64,000 nt of DNA. Source: Clarkia xantiana subsp. parviflora (taxonomy: Eukaryota > Streptophyta > Magnoliopsida > Myrtales > Onagraceae). The position numbers were made by a program, and so were the translations under genes. The notes below the pieces were generated by a model. That model was given only the letters and a program-made list of their open reading frames with translations, was not told the origin of the DNA and ran no database searches. Location: assembly GCA_036873135.1 (NCBI GenBank), contig JAPTYO010000012.1, positions 6,270,090-6,334,089 on the forward strand. The letters are read 5' to 3'. Of the stretch, positions 32,199-44,100 are shown piece after piece (positions within the stretch are counted from its first letter, which is position 1; each line of letters opens with the position of its first letter).

Positions 32199-33269
32199 CA
32201 GTGTTATCAGAACCGGACCGGACACCGAACCGGATGGGCGTCCGGTACCCAGTTTGTCCGGTTCGAACCCGGTCTGACCGCTTGTACAACTGTTTAGGGG
32301 TTAGACTTTTGTTGACATGTGGGTTGGGCTTATCAGCTTAGAAATTGGGCTTTTTATAGCTTTCATCTCCCTTCCACCCATCATTTGCATTTTGCAGCAG
32401 CACTACTACAAGTCTCCAGAAGGCAGAAGCTTAACCTGGAGTAGTCGACCACTCGATCATCTTAAAGCCTCCTAACTCGCCTTCTCTCCTTCACCATCTC
32501 CCTGCATGCGCCACAGAAGTCGGTTGCACATGCGACGACGAGTTTGGCAGCGGGCCTGAGGGTAAGTCGAGGATAGTGTGGCAAGAACGGACGACGTCGG
32601 TGGAGTCAGACGAGGTGGGGATCTCGTTAAACATCCAGAAGCTTCCACTTACCTTCACCAGTAGCCTCTCTTCACAACTTCATCTCCACATCCATCGTCC
32701 TCTCCTCTAACTCCACCTGCCTCGGCCTGGACTGGACTGGTCTAGCTCTAGCGGCTGTCCGGTGCCTTGGGGCCCTGATTGGGGGTTGACAAAACCGTTG
32801 GTGTTGTTGCTGCAAAAATTACAGTAGTAACTCGAAGAGAAGGTCGCAAACACGGTCTCATCCAACTGCGGGACTCCTAGGGATTGAATCGAGAGGCATC
32901 CGTGCTTGGTTGCAGCTCCATAGTGGGTAGATTTCAGTTTCAATCGAGAAGATTCCATGCTTGGTTGCGGCTCCCTGCTCCGATTTAGGGATTTTGGATT
33001 TCAATTTCCATCGAGAACTTGGCTGCGGCTCAATACTTGAATTTAGGGCTTTTATTTTTCATATTTCGAAGTTTTTATTTTGGGAAAATGTAAAACCCGC
33101 GGACCGGTTAACCGGCCGGTTCCCAAAAAACCGGCCGGTTCTCTAAAAACCGCTTCTTTGGACCGGGTTCGCTGGCATGCCGGTCTTTTTTCCAAACCGG
33201 ACCGTCTGAAGCTCCGGTTCCCGGTCCAAACCGGTCGACTGCCGGTCCGGTCCGGTTCTGATAACACTG
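32199..33269. mobile_element. hAT-type non-autonomous element 2 (1071 bp), with unrelated interior
   Basis: Same CAGTGTTATCAGAACCGG termini as element 1. The 8-bp duplication CTGCTACT lies at 32191-32198 and 33270-33277. Because the left copy includes the last three bases of element 1, it entered after element 1. The middle (about 32300-33070) is not ccgg-rich and contains three copies of a tccatcgagaa…cttggctgcggctc phrase. It may be captured host sequence; I do not recognise it. Confidence 0.85.
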
Positions 33270-33362
33270 CTGCTACTGGGTGAATTTAGATAGATACTTT
33301 GCCGGGCCAGTAAATAAAACCCGAAGCTAAACCATCCATCCTGCTTCCTTTCTGCTGCTTCC

Positions 33363-33382
33363 TGGGCTCCTAGCTAGGGTTT
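33363..33382 (+). promoter_or_regulatory. Site II-like and telo-box motifs upstream of bL12m
   Basis: TGGGCT (33363-33368) is a site II-type word, and TAGGGTTT (33375-33382) is the complement of the telo box AAACCCTA. They lie about 80-100 bases upstream of the start codon. This pairing is well known in plant promoters of ribosomal and mitochondrial protein genes. Confidence 0.55.
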
Positions 33383-33461
33383 TAGCATATTCCTGTTAGT
33401 GTTACTGAACCAGAAGACACCCTGCATTTCAATCTATGCCTTGATACTTCAAATCTGTTCA

Positions 33462-34001
33462 ATGAGGTACCTTCGTTCCATATCCTCCCATCTCTCCCGC
33501 GTCCGCAGATCCCCTCCCACTCCCAGCAATGCTATCTTCTCTGTTCGTGGGCTCACCTCCTCTACTCCGCAAGAATCAAAGCCCTCCGATCGTGTCTCGG
33601 CCATCGTCGACGAGATCTCCGGATTAACCCTACTCGAAGTCTCAGACCTGTCCGAGGTCCTCCGCAAGAAGCTCAACATCGAGGAGATGCCGGTCATGGC
33701 GGTTATGATGCCCGGTATGGGATTCGGTGTGAGAGGCGGAGGGAAGGGAGGTGCTTCTGCATCCAAGGTGGAGGAGAAGGCCGAGAAGACGGCTTTTGAC
33801 TTGAAGCTTGAGGGATTCGAGGCGGCCAGTAAAATTAAGGTGATCAAGGAAGTGAGGGCATTCACGGACTTGGGGCTGAAGGAGGCTAAAGATTTGGTGG
33901 AGAAGGCGCCAACCCTGTTGAAGAAGGGTGTGACCAAGGAAGAAGCGGCCAAGATTGTTGAGAAGATGAAGGAAGTTGGTGCTAAGGTCACTATGGAATG
34001 A
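33462..34001 (+). CDS. MRPL12: Mitochondrial ribosomal protein bL12 (L7/L12)
   Basis: 179 residues in one exon. The product forms the flexible stalk of the large mitoribosomal subunit that recruits translation factors. I start at ATG 33462: the N-terminus MRYLRSISSHLSRVRRS is Arg/Ser-rich with no acidic residues, a mitochondrial presequence, and no ATG lies upstream in frame. The dimerisation part reads VDEISGLTLLEVSDLSEVLR; the hinge is Gly/Ala-rich (GVRGGGKGGASA). The C-terminal domain is AFDLKLEGFEAASKIKVIK, then VRAFTDLGLKEAKDLVEKAP and EEAAKIVEKMKEVGAKVTME. The chloroplast paralogue would have a longer Ser/Thr-rich transit peptide. Two hAT elements end 192 bases upstream. TGA is followed at once by GGTACCG, a possible donor for an intron in the 3' UTR ending near ttgattgcag at 35429. 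The gene looks intact. Confidence 0.93.
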   Translation: MRYLRSISSHLSRVRRSPPTPSNAIFSVRGLTSSTPQESKPSDRVSAIVDEISGLTLLEVSDLSEVLRKKLNIEEMPVMAVMMPGMGFGVRGGGKGGASASKVEEKAEKTAFDLKLEGFEAASKIKVIKEVRAFTDLGLKEAKDLVEKAPTLLKKGVTKEEAAKIVEKMKEVGAKVTME

Positions 34002-35802
34002 GGTACCGTTAATTATTCGCTACTGCTTCTATTCACTTTTCCTAGGAAATGAAAATATGTTTTTTTTTTTTTTTTTTATAAATCGGTTCTGATATTGTGC
34101 CTATACTGCTTGAATGTGCTAAATCTAAGGTACAAGTAGAACCTGGATTTGACATTTACTGCAAATTCAATTAAGAACCGTGATTTCAGACTTGGCCACT
34201 TTAGAGTTTTAAATGCCTTATCGTAGAACCGTAAAGTACATATATAAAGTAATGGTGAACTCTGATCAATACTTCGATTGCATTTCCTTTTCTTTTTTTC
34301 TGTTAACTGAAATGGCTGTGCCTCATGAGACGGTCTCCCTCACTACAGGATAATAGTTGTAATGCAGAATGTAAATGTAGCATGGCTCAACATAGCAAGC
34401 TTGCTCGTCCTAATTAGTTTTGTTGAATGGTTTAAGTAGATACATAATTTAAGTGCTGTACATAGAGAATCCATTGTTGATCATATGGATTAATTAATAG
34501 TCTAAGACAAGAGAGCCCACATAACCAGTAATATCTAAGTAAATGTAAATAATGTGTACATTGAAGTTAAGTTAGCCTAGTGATTGATATCTTTGCTTGT
34601 GAATGTAGATATAGATACCATGAGTTGGAGTCTCAAATTTATCATTCTTGGTGGAATTTAAACATTTTGTAGGGGCAAGATTGAAAATATAAGCTGAGTC
34701 CACTACCCATAATTCTCCTTTTACAAATAATATTGATGCTTAGATAATAGCCTGTCTGCATTTGAGAAGACGAAGTAAGATAATGATGGAAAGGGGAAGA
34801 ACCCACTTATTCAGATAACCACAACTTGAAGCAATTAAGGGATTCACACTGCACCGCGAAAAGTTTGAGATGGGGGGTTTTGTTCCCCCACCAATGTGTA
34901 AAGATTTGGAAGGAGAGGCTGGTGATACGAAGCTGTGGTTTTGGCTCTCTTCATGGTATTTAATACTTTTTTATGGGTATAATAGCAATTTCGTCAGGAT
35001 GATAATGTTATCAATGTGCCTCTGTAAATTACTCTTGTTATACTTTTAGGACCGGAATCTATCCTAAAAGCAAGGAGTGGAGAAACGAAATGTCTCCACG
35101 AAAAATATTCTTTTATTCATCATCAAGCACCAATCGTGTAAAGAAATATTCGTTGGTTATGTGGATTATTGGTGTGCAGAGTAAAGAAAAGTATGTGCAT
35201 TTACGTTTGGCAGCTATAAATAGAGGAAAATGACCTTAATGATGCAAGTTGTAGTACCTAATTGGCAGTAATGGTCATGTGTGCAAATTAAGAGAGCATT
35301 TGCTTGGATTTGGAATGAAAAATGAACAAATTTAGTCACAGTATGAATGAGTTTTCTGTATGATGTTTCATGGCTTATGATAATTAGTAATGATGTAAAA
35401 TCTAATCCTCATATCGACTTGATTGCAGGAATTAGAGGAAGAAAAAGGGTGTGAAGTGCAACCATTTTGTCAAGGTTTGACAGGTTCCTGAGCAGGAGGT
35501 TGGTTAGGACAGTTGCAGATTATCTGGTCATTTTATTGTTTGAGCTTGATTTTGATTGCTAGTGGCTGAGAAATGTCTGTTACTCGCAACATTATCATTG
35601 GAAACTTGTGGTAGGATTAGCTTAAAAGATGATGACATTGACAAATGGTGTTGCATTTTATACGGATGGACATGCTTTGGTAGTGTACACGCTGCTTCAT
35701 GTAGTAGCACCATTACCAGCACCTGTTGTTTTTACACTCTATTTGTTCCTTGTAAGATGAATAAGTTGCGGTTTAGGTGATATGTTTGTCATTTCTTTAT
35801 TA
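34002..35802 (+). other. 3' UTR and downstream region of bL12m
   Basis: No protein gene seen. A T-run lies at about 34062-34078. A possible 3'-UTR exon starts at 35430 after ttgattgcag; the 34004-35429 interval would then be an intron. Transcript data are needed to decide where the mRNA ends. Confidence 0.35.
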
Positions 35803-36568
35803 GGTTAAGGGTACTTGGTACTACATGTTTACACAAAATTCACTGTTCATACCATATTTTTTATGTATTAACGGTTTTCATTTTGTACCGTTTTCATACC
35901 ACTGTTAGTGTTCCATCATAAATGACCGTTAAATGGCATGTGTCATGCACGTGAGCAGCCCAAAATTTTCATTTTTTTTTTTTAATTTAGTCCCTCTAAT
36001 ACATCTCTAACTTTTATTTTATTCAATTTAGTCCTAAAATTTCAAACCTAAACTCTTCACCCAAATTGACCTAATCGGACCTAGCAATGAGCTAGGTCCG
36101 ACCCTGGGTCGGGGTTACCTGGGTCCGGCGACCCCGACCCATGTTCGGATCTAGCCCCAGGCTAGGTTCGGCTGGGTCAATTTGGGACCTAACCCCAGTT
36201 GAGTTAAATTGGGGCTATGTCCTAATTGACCTAGCCGGACCTAGCCTAGGGCAAGGTCCGACCCTAGGCCAGGGTCGCCTGGGTCTAGTGACCCCGACCA
36301 GGGTTGGACATACCCCATGTCTAGATCCGCAATTTGGGTGAAGGGTTTGGTTTTGAAATTTTATGACTAAATTGAACAAAATAAAAGTGGACTAAATTGA
36401 AAGTTTTGAGCTGCATATGCCATTTAACGGTCATTTTTTACGGAACACTAACGGAGGTATGAAAACGGTACAAAATGAAAACCGTTATTACAAAATTGGT
36501 ACAAAAATAACATATAGTATGAACAGTGGATTTTGTATAAACATGTGGTACTAAAAGTACCATTAACC
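35803..36568. mobile_element. Foldback element with arms of about 110 bp
   Basis: Left arm from 35803 (ggttaagggtacttggtac) and right arm to 36568 (…ggtactaaaagtaccattaacc) are imperfect inverted copies. They share attttgta(ta)aacatg, aaaaccgtta and ggaacacta words. The centre (36060-36330) is GC-rich and itself repetitive (aggtccgaccctgggtc, gaccccgacc). tttattag occurs at both sides (35796-35803 and 36573-36580), but the register is unclear. A Mutator-like non-autonomous element is possible; I cannot assign a superfamily. Confidence 0.6.
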
Positions 36569-37339
36569 CTTGTTTATTAGATCACAAGGGAAATGGACAT
36601 TGCATAAAAAAAATAGCATATTCATTTTGTAAGCGAAAATAGCATTAAGTTTTCCAAATGTAACAGAAAAACATAGTTTGTTAGCCATTTAAAAAAGTTA
36701 TATATATTTTAAACATGTCAAGGAAATGGTGACGTGGCAGTAAAATATGTTGCAAAATAACACGAGAGCTTGTCTTGGGTTGCAACACAGAGTATATGAC
36801 ACTCAGTTATGTAGACCTATCCATGGTATGGTTAGATAAGAAATGCACCACTAAGACTAAGACAGTTTAAGTCCCCAAACCTAAACCTCCTAATTAAGAG
36901 AAAGGGCTTAACAATAGCTAGCATACCACCCCAATCTATCTAAATAAAATCAATTGCTAAAGCAAATTAAATTAAGCACAAACAGCACTTGACAGCGGAT
37001 ATTAAAGCACAAATTGTATGTAATCTCAAGAAGAAAGCAGACGATTGCATGTCATCATGCTCCAAGTTGAAGCATTTTTACGATAACAGTTCACAAAACA
37101 CACCAAATGTTTAATTACTCTTCTTCCTTTACAAATGCCACTTTACAGGAGGGTAGTATGTGGTTGGTTATTAAGCATGAATGAATGCATTTCACTCACC
37201 AGTAGTAGCACTACTTCTTCTCCTTCCAACATGCTTCTCCTTGCCTGCCCCTAATCCTTGAGGAAGCATGTAGATAGATAAAAAGAAAGAAAGCCCCCCA
37301 TAACATCCATCCATGCTTTTTTGAGGCTACCATTTATTG
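36569..37339. other. Intergenic, including the presumed 3' UTR of the E2 gene
   Basis: AT-rich, no frame of note. The 3' UTR of the minus-strand UBC gene must begin at 37339 and run leftward. No repeat recognised. Confidence 0.45.
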
Positions 37340-39753
37340 TTACACTTTGTCGTCGTGAAACCACCACCTTGTCTCTTTCGGTGATCTCCCGTTTCTGCAG
37401 TTCTTCACATAGCGGTCGTTGTCTTCAGGGCGTTGCTGCATGTTGTATAACCCAAATCATTTTCAACCCCCGACCCGACCCGAGTAATACTAATAACTAT
37501 ACAATGCAACTCCCACTAACACTGATACGTCCACAAAACTCAACCAAATCAATTTTTTTGATTGGGAGTTGAAAAAATCCACATGGCAGCTAGCAACCTA
37601 GAAACATAAGGTGGAGGAGGAACTAAACCCAGTCATACCTAGAGAGCCTGCACTTACAAGGAAAAAGAAAAGAGTGCAAGGATTAAACAAACCTTGGCAG
37701 GGGAGCTTGACAGCATAGACAGAATGCTGATACAAATAGAGCTAACTGTCATGGCTGGCGACCAAGAATCGTATAAAATATCTGCCATGATAAGAATGCA
37801 AGTACAATGATAAGTCCCCTGTAAATATATTACACCTTTATTTATAAATAAGTATACACATAAGTAGATACATATATGTGAATCATCAGAGTATAAAAGT
37901 TGTAGAAGAGATGCATGACGGTGCAAAAGAAAATAAACAGATGCCAACAAATACAGCGATATTATTTCCTCCCCATGTCGATTTCTGGAGTTATAGGACA
38001 TTCTGTATCTATTAAATACAAATGATACAAAGTGTTCTCTAGCAAAGTAGGTAATTGCATAGACAAATAGTGGTTCTCCAATTAGATTATAAATATTATC
38101 ACGATAAATAAAGTACAATAATGGAGAAGTACACTGAATACTACTAACCAAAGCCATATACCAAAGAATAGAATATCTATTGAGGACGCATTAACATCCA
38201 TTATGAACTTCCATGTTGCGGGCCTTCAAATTCCTTAGGAAGGAAATGCAGAAGCATACCATTACCTTGTTTTTCAGCACAGTTAAGAGTGTCTTGACTA
38301 AATTAACCTATCTAAAAGCACAATGGCCAATGTAACTATTGGAATTTTTTGCTTGAAATAAATGGTAAATGAATTCATCAACAAGGGAAACCATACATGT
38401 ACAAAAGAGGGAAAAGCTAAACCAAAGAAGATCTACAGAATAAGATCACGGGCATGAATCCATGAAGCAAAAACACCTAATAAGATACTGCATATGCCGT
38501 CAACTGTAGTAGACAATTTAGAGTAATATATTAAAAAAAGTTCAACTCCCGTCCCTTGGCATCATACTATTCAAATTCCAAAATATACAGTGGCAAAGTG
38601 AAACATCATTGCAGAACTAGCTTCAGTACTGCTGAATATAGTCAAAATCTTGTTGAATGGAACGTGGACATATTAGGCAACACAACCTTTTGCATTCCAA
38701 TATTTGGTATATGTTTGTATCTTTCATGATCCAGATTCCAGAAGTCAAATGCTTTCATAAAAATCGAAACAAATTAGTTTAGGTGCCATAAGATGAGGTT
38801 CACCTCCTAGACAGTTTAGGTAGTAACCATTAGGTTTAGTATGATGTATTTGAAACTGACAGCAAAAACTATTATTAAGTCCCACAGTCTGATAAAGAGA
38901 TTCTATCTAGAATAAAAAGAATATCTAAACAGGGAAATTGCAAACCTTGGAGTGAAGCCACAAATAAAAAGAAAGACAATAAGGGATACCTAAGCAAATG
39001 TGACCATTGCTGTAAATATGAGGATGGAGAGGAGCTGGATGCAGAAATATAACCTGTGAATTGAGAAACAGAAATGGCAGCAAATTACAGCCTACATAGA
39101 AAACATAATTGAACCCGGCCATAACTTAATGGAAACGAGATTCATTCATCTTAAGGCGTGAGGATATACACCTGCGGAGCCTCCATGGGATAATGCTCGG
39201 GGAAGTCGACCTGAAGCTGATAGATTTCATTGGAATAGAGAGTTCCAGCTGCTCCGTTTACTTCAATAACCCACCTATCAAATCAAAGAAAGCGCAAACC
39301 AATCAATCAGACAAGGTCCATAGAGAATGAAATCTTAACGAAATGGTGGTGCAGCTGCCAATTTCCAAATTACATGGTGAAGTAACAAAGAGAAGCATTA
39401 GAAGGAAAACTAAGGAAACAGTTTGTTTGACAAAATTTGATGGGGTCAGGTCAGGAAGGAAGATATAATTGACAATGAACCCTAGAAAGGAGGGAGGAGA
39501 AACCTCTGGAGATTGTCGGTGACTTTGTGCTTGAATCCGAATGGAGGGTTGAGTTGCCACTCGACGAGCTCCTTCTGGAGTCGATTGGAAGCAATCTTAC
39601 TCAGAGTCTGGGATAATGAAATGAAACAGCATCAGAATAAATAAGATGCAATAAATAAAATAGGAATTGAAGTGAAATCAGAATTGGAGGCAGTAAAAGT
39701 GCAAGGATAAAAGAGAAGAAGACCTTGCGGGAGGTGGTGGAGGAGCTGGTCAT
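37340..39753 (-). CDS. UBC16/17/18: E2 ubiquitin-conjugating enzyme, UBC16/17/18 type (six exons)
   Basis: Exons: 39753-39724, 39607-39504, 39274-39172, 39053-38990, 37781-37693, 37435-37340. All introns are GT-AG and all phases agree; the total is 486 nt for 161 residues plus TAA, the usual length of this plant family. The product accepts ubiquitin from E1 on a cysteine and passes it to targets with an E3. Start MTSSSTTSRK, then TLSKIASNRLQKELVEWQL. The UBC core has WVIEVNGAAGTLYSNEIYQL, VDFPEHYPMEAPQ and the catalytic Cys in HPHIYSNGHICLDILYDSW. The C-terminus is QRPEDNDRYVKNC…ETRWWFHDDKV. The GHIC active site with no HPN tripeptide just before it, and the WWFHDD tail, set it in the UBC16-18 (UBE2W-like) group. 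Intron 4 is about 1.2 kb. The gene looks intact. Confidence 0.96.
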
Positions 39754-40593
39754 TGCTGCTTCCCTCTGCAATCGGCGAGAGAGATGGTGAAGAAGAAGAA
39801 GAAGATGATGATGATTTGGGTTTGGGATGTCGTTGACAAGAGCAGAGAGAGAACAGACAGACAGACACAGTTTTTATGTTTTCTTCTTTATATTTATTTA
39901 TTATTATAAATAAATAATTATTTGTTTATATACTTCTTCTTTATATCCTTTATAATTATTAATCTAATTAATATATAGGAGGAATGGAATTATGGAGGAT
40001 ATAAATATATATATGGCAAAAGAATGGAGGATATATTGTTTACCAAAAAAAAAGGAGGATATATTGGATATATTAATTTAAGGAAAATGATTGGGAACCT
40101 CTCCCTCATAGAGTCCTAGTCCCTACATGTGTGTTGGTGGCACACAATGTAATATTTACCAAATTTTAGGGCGAATTGGCTACGGAACAACTCAGAGGTT
40201 CCGATTCGGAGGTCTTTATCCTATCACTACTCTAATTTATCATCATCGCATAGCCATCGTCGTCTCTAAATCTAGATTTGGTTCGGGAAGCAATGTTATC
40301 GTTGATCAAGGCACATCCCCACTCGCAATGGACCAGGGCCGGCTTGTTTCCATTTGACCCGACAACACATTTAGATTTTAGACCTGAAATTTAATGTGGG
40401 TAATTAGTAGTATTACATCTCGTCATTCAATTATATATATGTATTATACTATTTTTTGGCCACTTATATATCATATTTACTTGCTTAAGTTAGTTTTTTT
40501 CTCAATTTTTTTAATTAAAATATCTGTATATATTTCAATCAAAATATTGATATATTTAGTTGAATTGACTAGTAAAAATTGATAGAATAAATA
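39754..40593. other. 5' flank of the UBC gene and AT-rich spacer
   Basis: A CT-rich leader (read on minus) lies directly upstream of the start codon, as is common in plants; beyond about 39890 the DNA is AT-rich. The UBC promoter must be here, but I see no decisive motif. No other gene. Confidence 0.4.
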
Positions 40594-41101
40594 TTAACAG
40601 GTCTTTTGGTCTATGATGTTTGACAACTTTTGGGTTCTGGTCCATGATGTTTTTTTTTCCTAGTTTTGGTACCATATGTTTGCAGATTTTTTTAGTTTTG
40701 GTCCGACCGTTATATTCCATCCATTTTTTTCCGTTAAGTGACATTTGCAAGTCACGTGATCCACCATAAACTTTCAATTTTGTTCAAATTTGGGGGAATT
40801 GACCCATTGAACTAGGTTTAGGGTGTCGATTCCCTCAAATTTGACCCATTAAACCTAGTTTAATTCGTCCCAATTGAACTAGATTTAGGGTGTCAATTCC
40901 CCCAAATTTGAATAAAATTGAAAGTTTAGGGTGAATCACGTGACTTGCACATGTCACTTATCGGAAAAAATGGACGGAATGTAACGGTCGTACCAAAACT
41001 AGAAAAATCTGCAAACATATGGTATCAAAACTAGGCAAAAAATAACATCATGGACCAAAACCCAAAAGTGGTCAAACATCATGGATCAAAAGACCTGTTA
41101 A
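40594..41101. mobile_element. Foldback element, about 508 bp, with long inverted arms
   Basis: Arms start ttaacaggtcttttg (40594) and end aaaagacctgttaa (41101). The match continues inward through ccatgatgtt, aactaggcaa/tagttttggta, catatgtttgcagattttt and ccgttaagtgacatttgcaagtcacgtg, about 170 bases per arm. The centre repeats a gaactagg/tttagggtgtc phrase in both directions. The transcript could fold into one long hairpin. Probably a Mutator-like miniature element; no clear target duplication was found. Confidence 0.7.
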
Positions 41102-44100
41102 CCCATTGAAAAATGACACGGCTGTTAGAAAAAGACACGACATATATTTATCATTTTCATCGTCTTTACTTCTTTAACTAGATAATTTTCATCGGTCTTT
41201 AAAAAATTAAAGTAAAAATGAAATCTATAAAATTCAATTCAGGGTTCGAATGGGACTAATAGTTTTTTGGTTTCTAATTAAACTTAGTCCATTTGGACTT
41301 TATGGTGTGCTCCAGAGGCAGCCTGCTTGTGGTGCCATTTAGGGTGCAACTAAAGTCGTTAAAAAATAGCAGGACTGGTTCTGCAATATACCCAAACGGT
41401 TCTGTCTCCAAATATATCGGCTCAGGTTAGCAATTGTGCGTGACGCCGTCAAGATGATGATGAAGCGAAGATAAATTGTGGGTTCGATTATGTCGTTCCT
41501 CCACGCACCTTGCAGCGAAGATAGTAATTATCCGTCCACCTTGCTGCAGGTTTGATTTCTATCTGCTCCAGTGACCGCCTCCTCTGGCTTCTACCCGTCC
41601 GTTCTTTCCAGCCATCTGTGAAGGCTTGAAAGATAGTAATTTCGATTCTACAGAAGAAGCACAAATGAGATTCAGATCTTTAAGAAGCATCATTCAGCCC
41701 CTAGCATCCCACTCCTTCATTATCTCGAATTCCAAGTGTTCAATCACTGCTCTGCACCGCTGCCGAACGCCTCCCTTTACCGGTTTACTTTCGCTGTTGG
41801 GTTGCTGCCCAATCCATCTCCATAGACTCATTCAGTTAGAGGAGTTCATAGCTTAACTGACACAAGGTACCCAAAGAGGAGGTATGTGGACTAGCCTCAC
41901 CGCTTGAAACCCCTAGGTCGTTCTCCTCCATTGATTGCGCTTTTTTACACCAATGATTTTGATTTTCTTCAGTTTTTTTTTCTCATGAAAATGACCCTAA
42001 TCCCCACTTGAAAAGAATATAGGACACCTCGTTAGTCTTTCATTTGTTTGGTAAAGAACATTTCTGCATTTGATTTCTTGAAAATGGATTTGCGTCAATG
42101 GGGACTATTCAGATAACAAATGTGCGCATATGAAGAAGTGTTCTTGAGTTTTGACGCTAGGTGTCGTGTTTCAGAGTACTATGTCTTTTGAGCACGGAGC
42201 TTAGAAGAAGCTGGATATTTACTTCCTTGGCACTTGCTATTTGTGGCTTATACTCCATAAATAATCAGTTGTTTGTTCTGTAACCCAACACATGAATGGG
42301 TAGTTTTAATACAGTCTGTTTTGTGATAGAAAAAGCTGGAAATTGATTTGTAATGTGGATACTATACGGTTTTTATGTGAAGACTTTTTTGTATTGTTTT
42401 TGTGGCTGGGTCTCATTTTGAAATACTATATATTGTTTTTGCCTCCTGGAATCACTTCTGGTTCTGCGATGACATCGTATTTACCTTTTTTTTTCACAAA
42501 ATTTGTGGGCTATTTGGTTTTAGGTATGAAACTAGCAACCTAAAGACACTAGAATCTTTACTTGCAACCTGATTTTCTGTTTTTTTTACCATTGTCATAT
42601 TTTGGAGAGTTTTGTTTTTGTGTAGAAACAAGTCAAACAATTGGGTGTATCCCCTATTTAAATATGAATGAATGACAGGTCCATATAGAATGCGATTACT
42701 TACGGTGAATAGATTCATTAAGCATTTTCTTGAGGGTAGCATTCATGGTGGGCCAAATGTAATATTGTCTTGCAAGCTATCAATTTTGATTTTTGAGATA
42801 TGGCACATGTTAGCTAGTTTCGTCATTCTGATGGCGGTGCGTGTGGACAGGCGGAAGCAAATAAACGATAAGCGCAGGTGTAGGAAGCAGAAAGGAAGAA
42901 GCTAACTAGAGGGTAGAGAGAAAGATGACTGTAGTGGCAAGGGATAGAGAATGGGCACAACGGTTAGCAGAGCTGCAAAAGCACAAGGAAGACAAGAAAA
43001 GGGCCACCACCGCCACCATCATTGTGGCTTGATGCTTCTCATCAGACAGTCGTATATCGAACTTGACGGCCCTCCTATTTAGGGGCCTCGCTCGGCAGCC
43101 CTCCTGCCATTTCTAAATTAGTCATTGGTAAGATGGGAAGAACGTCTCTGGACTTTGTTGTAAATAAAAACAAGGTTCCTCGAAGTGTGTCCACCATCGT
43201 TCTACCTAAGATAGTAAGACGTGCGAGGTTTATGGTCGGATATGCCATGTGGCAAGGGACAGTCGAGCATCTTCATTTAGGCTTCAGGTGTAAAGAGAAC
43301 AAGGCGTTGGCTCATAATCATATTGTTTCCTATAAGCAGCTAAATTTGTAAAAGTTCGATAGTATATGACTAAACTAAGGAAATTTATAAAAATAGCTAA
43401 ATTTGGAATAAGTTCAATAGTATATGACTATTTTTGCAAATAATTTATTTTTTGGTTATATCTGAAACAAAAGTCAAATACGTGTTTTTATTTCACCCTT
43501 TAATTAATTAGCGAGACTATTTAATTTGTCTTGTTATACATAGGACAAAGTGCCATGTTCGGATTCAATTCGATATTTTAGCGTGAGATGTTTTATGATT
43601 TTGATAATTGTACTAATTATTAATATTTAAAATTCGTGATAATTGAAATAACACCGACATTTCCATAATGAGTTTAAACTGTATAACATAAGCTTCCATT
43701 TAGGTCCGGTAATGGTGTGATGAAAATTAAATAACCATGATTTTTCGCATCATTATCGTAATGGTTGACCGCATCATTTTAGTGTGGTGCGGTTATAGTG
43801 ATAAATTTTGTATCCATAAATGTTATGATTATGATATTAAGTTTGTAATCGTTGTTATAACCATCACCGTTATATATATATATAATACTAATATATATAT
43901 TACTAGTATATATATATATACATTATTATTATTATACTATAAGTATTAATCCAATTTTATAATTCTTATTCTCAATTCTCACCATTCATTCGGTCTAAAT
44001 CGTCCATTCAATCTTGACCATTGATTTTTCATCATAAATATTTGATCCATTCATTCTATTCCAGTCTGAAAACCTAATATTTTAAAACTCACATTCTCAG

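Noticed and set aside
33449..33991. 180-codon frame opposite to bL12m
   Set aside because: It is the shadow of the real gene; residues reflect complement composition and show no motif.
42925..43035. Short frame MTVVARDREWAQRLAELQ…
   Set aside because: Looks protein-like, but has only about 36 codons, a stop just upstream and no partner exon I could join.
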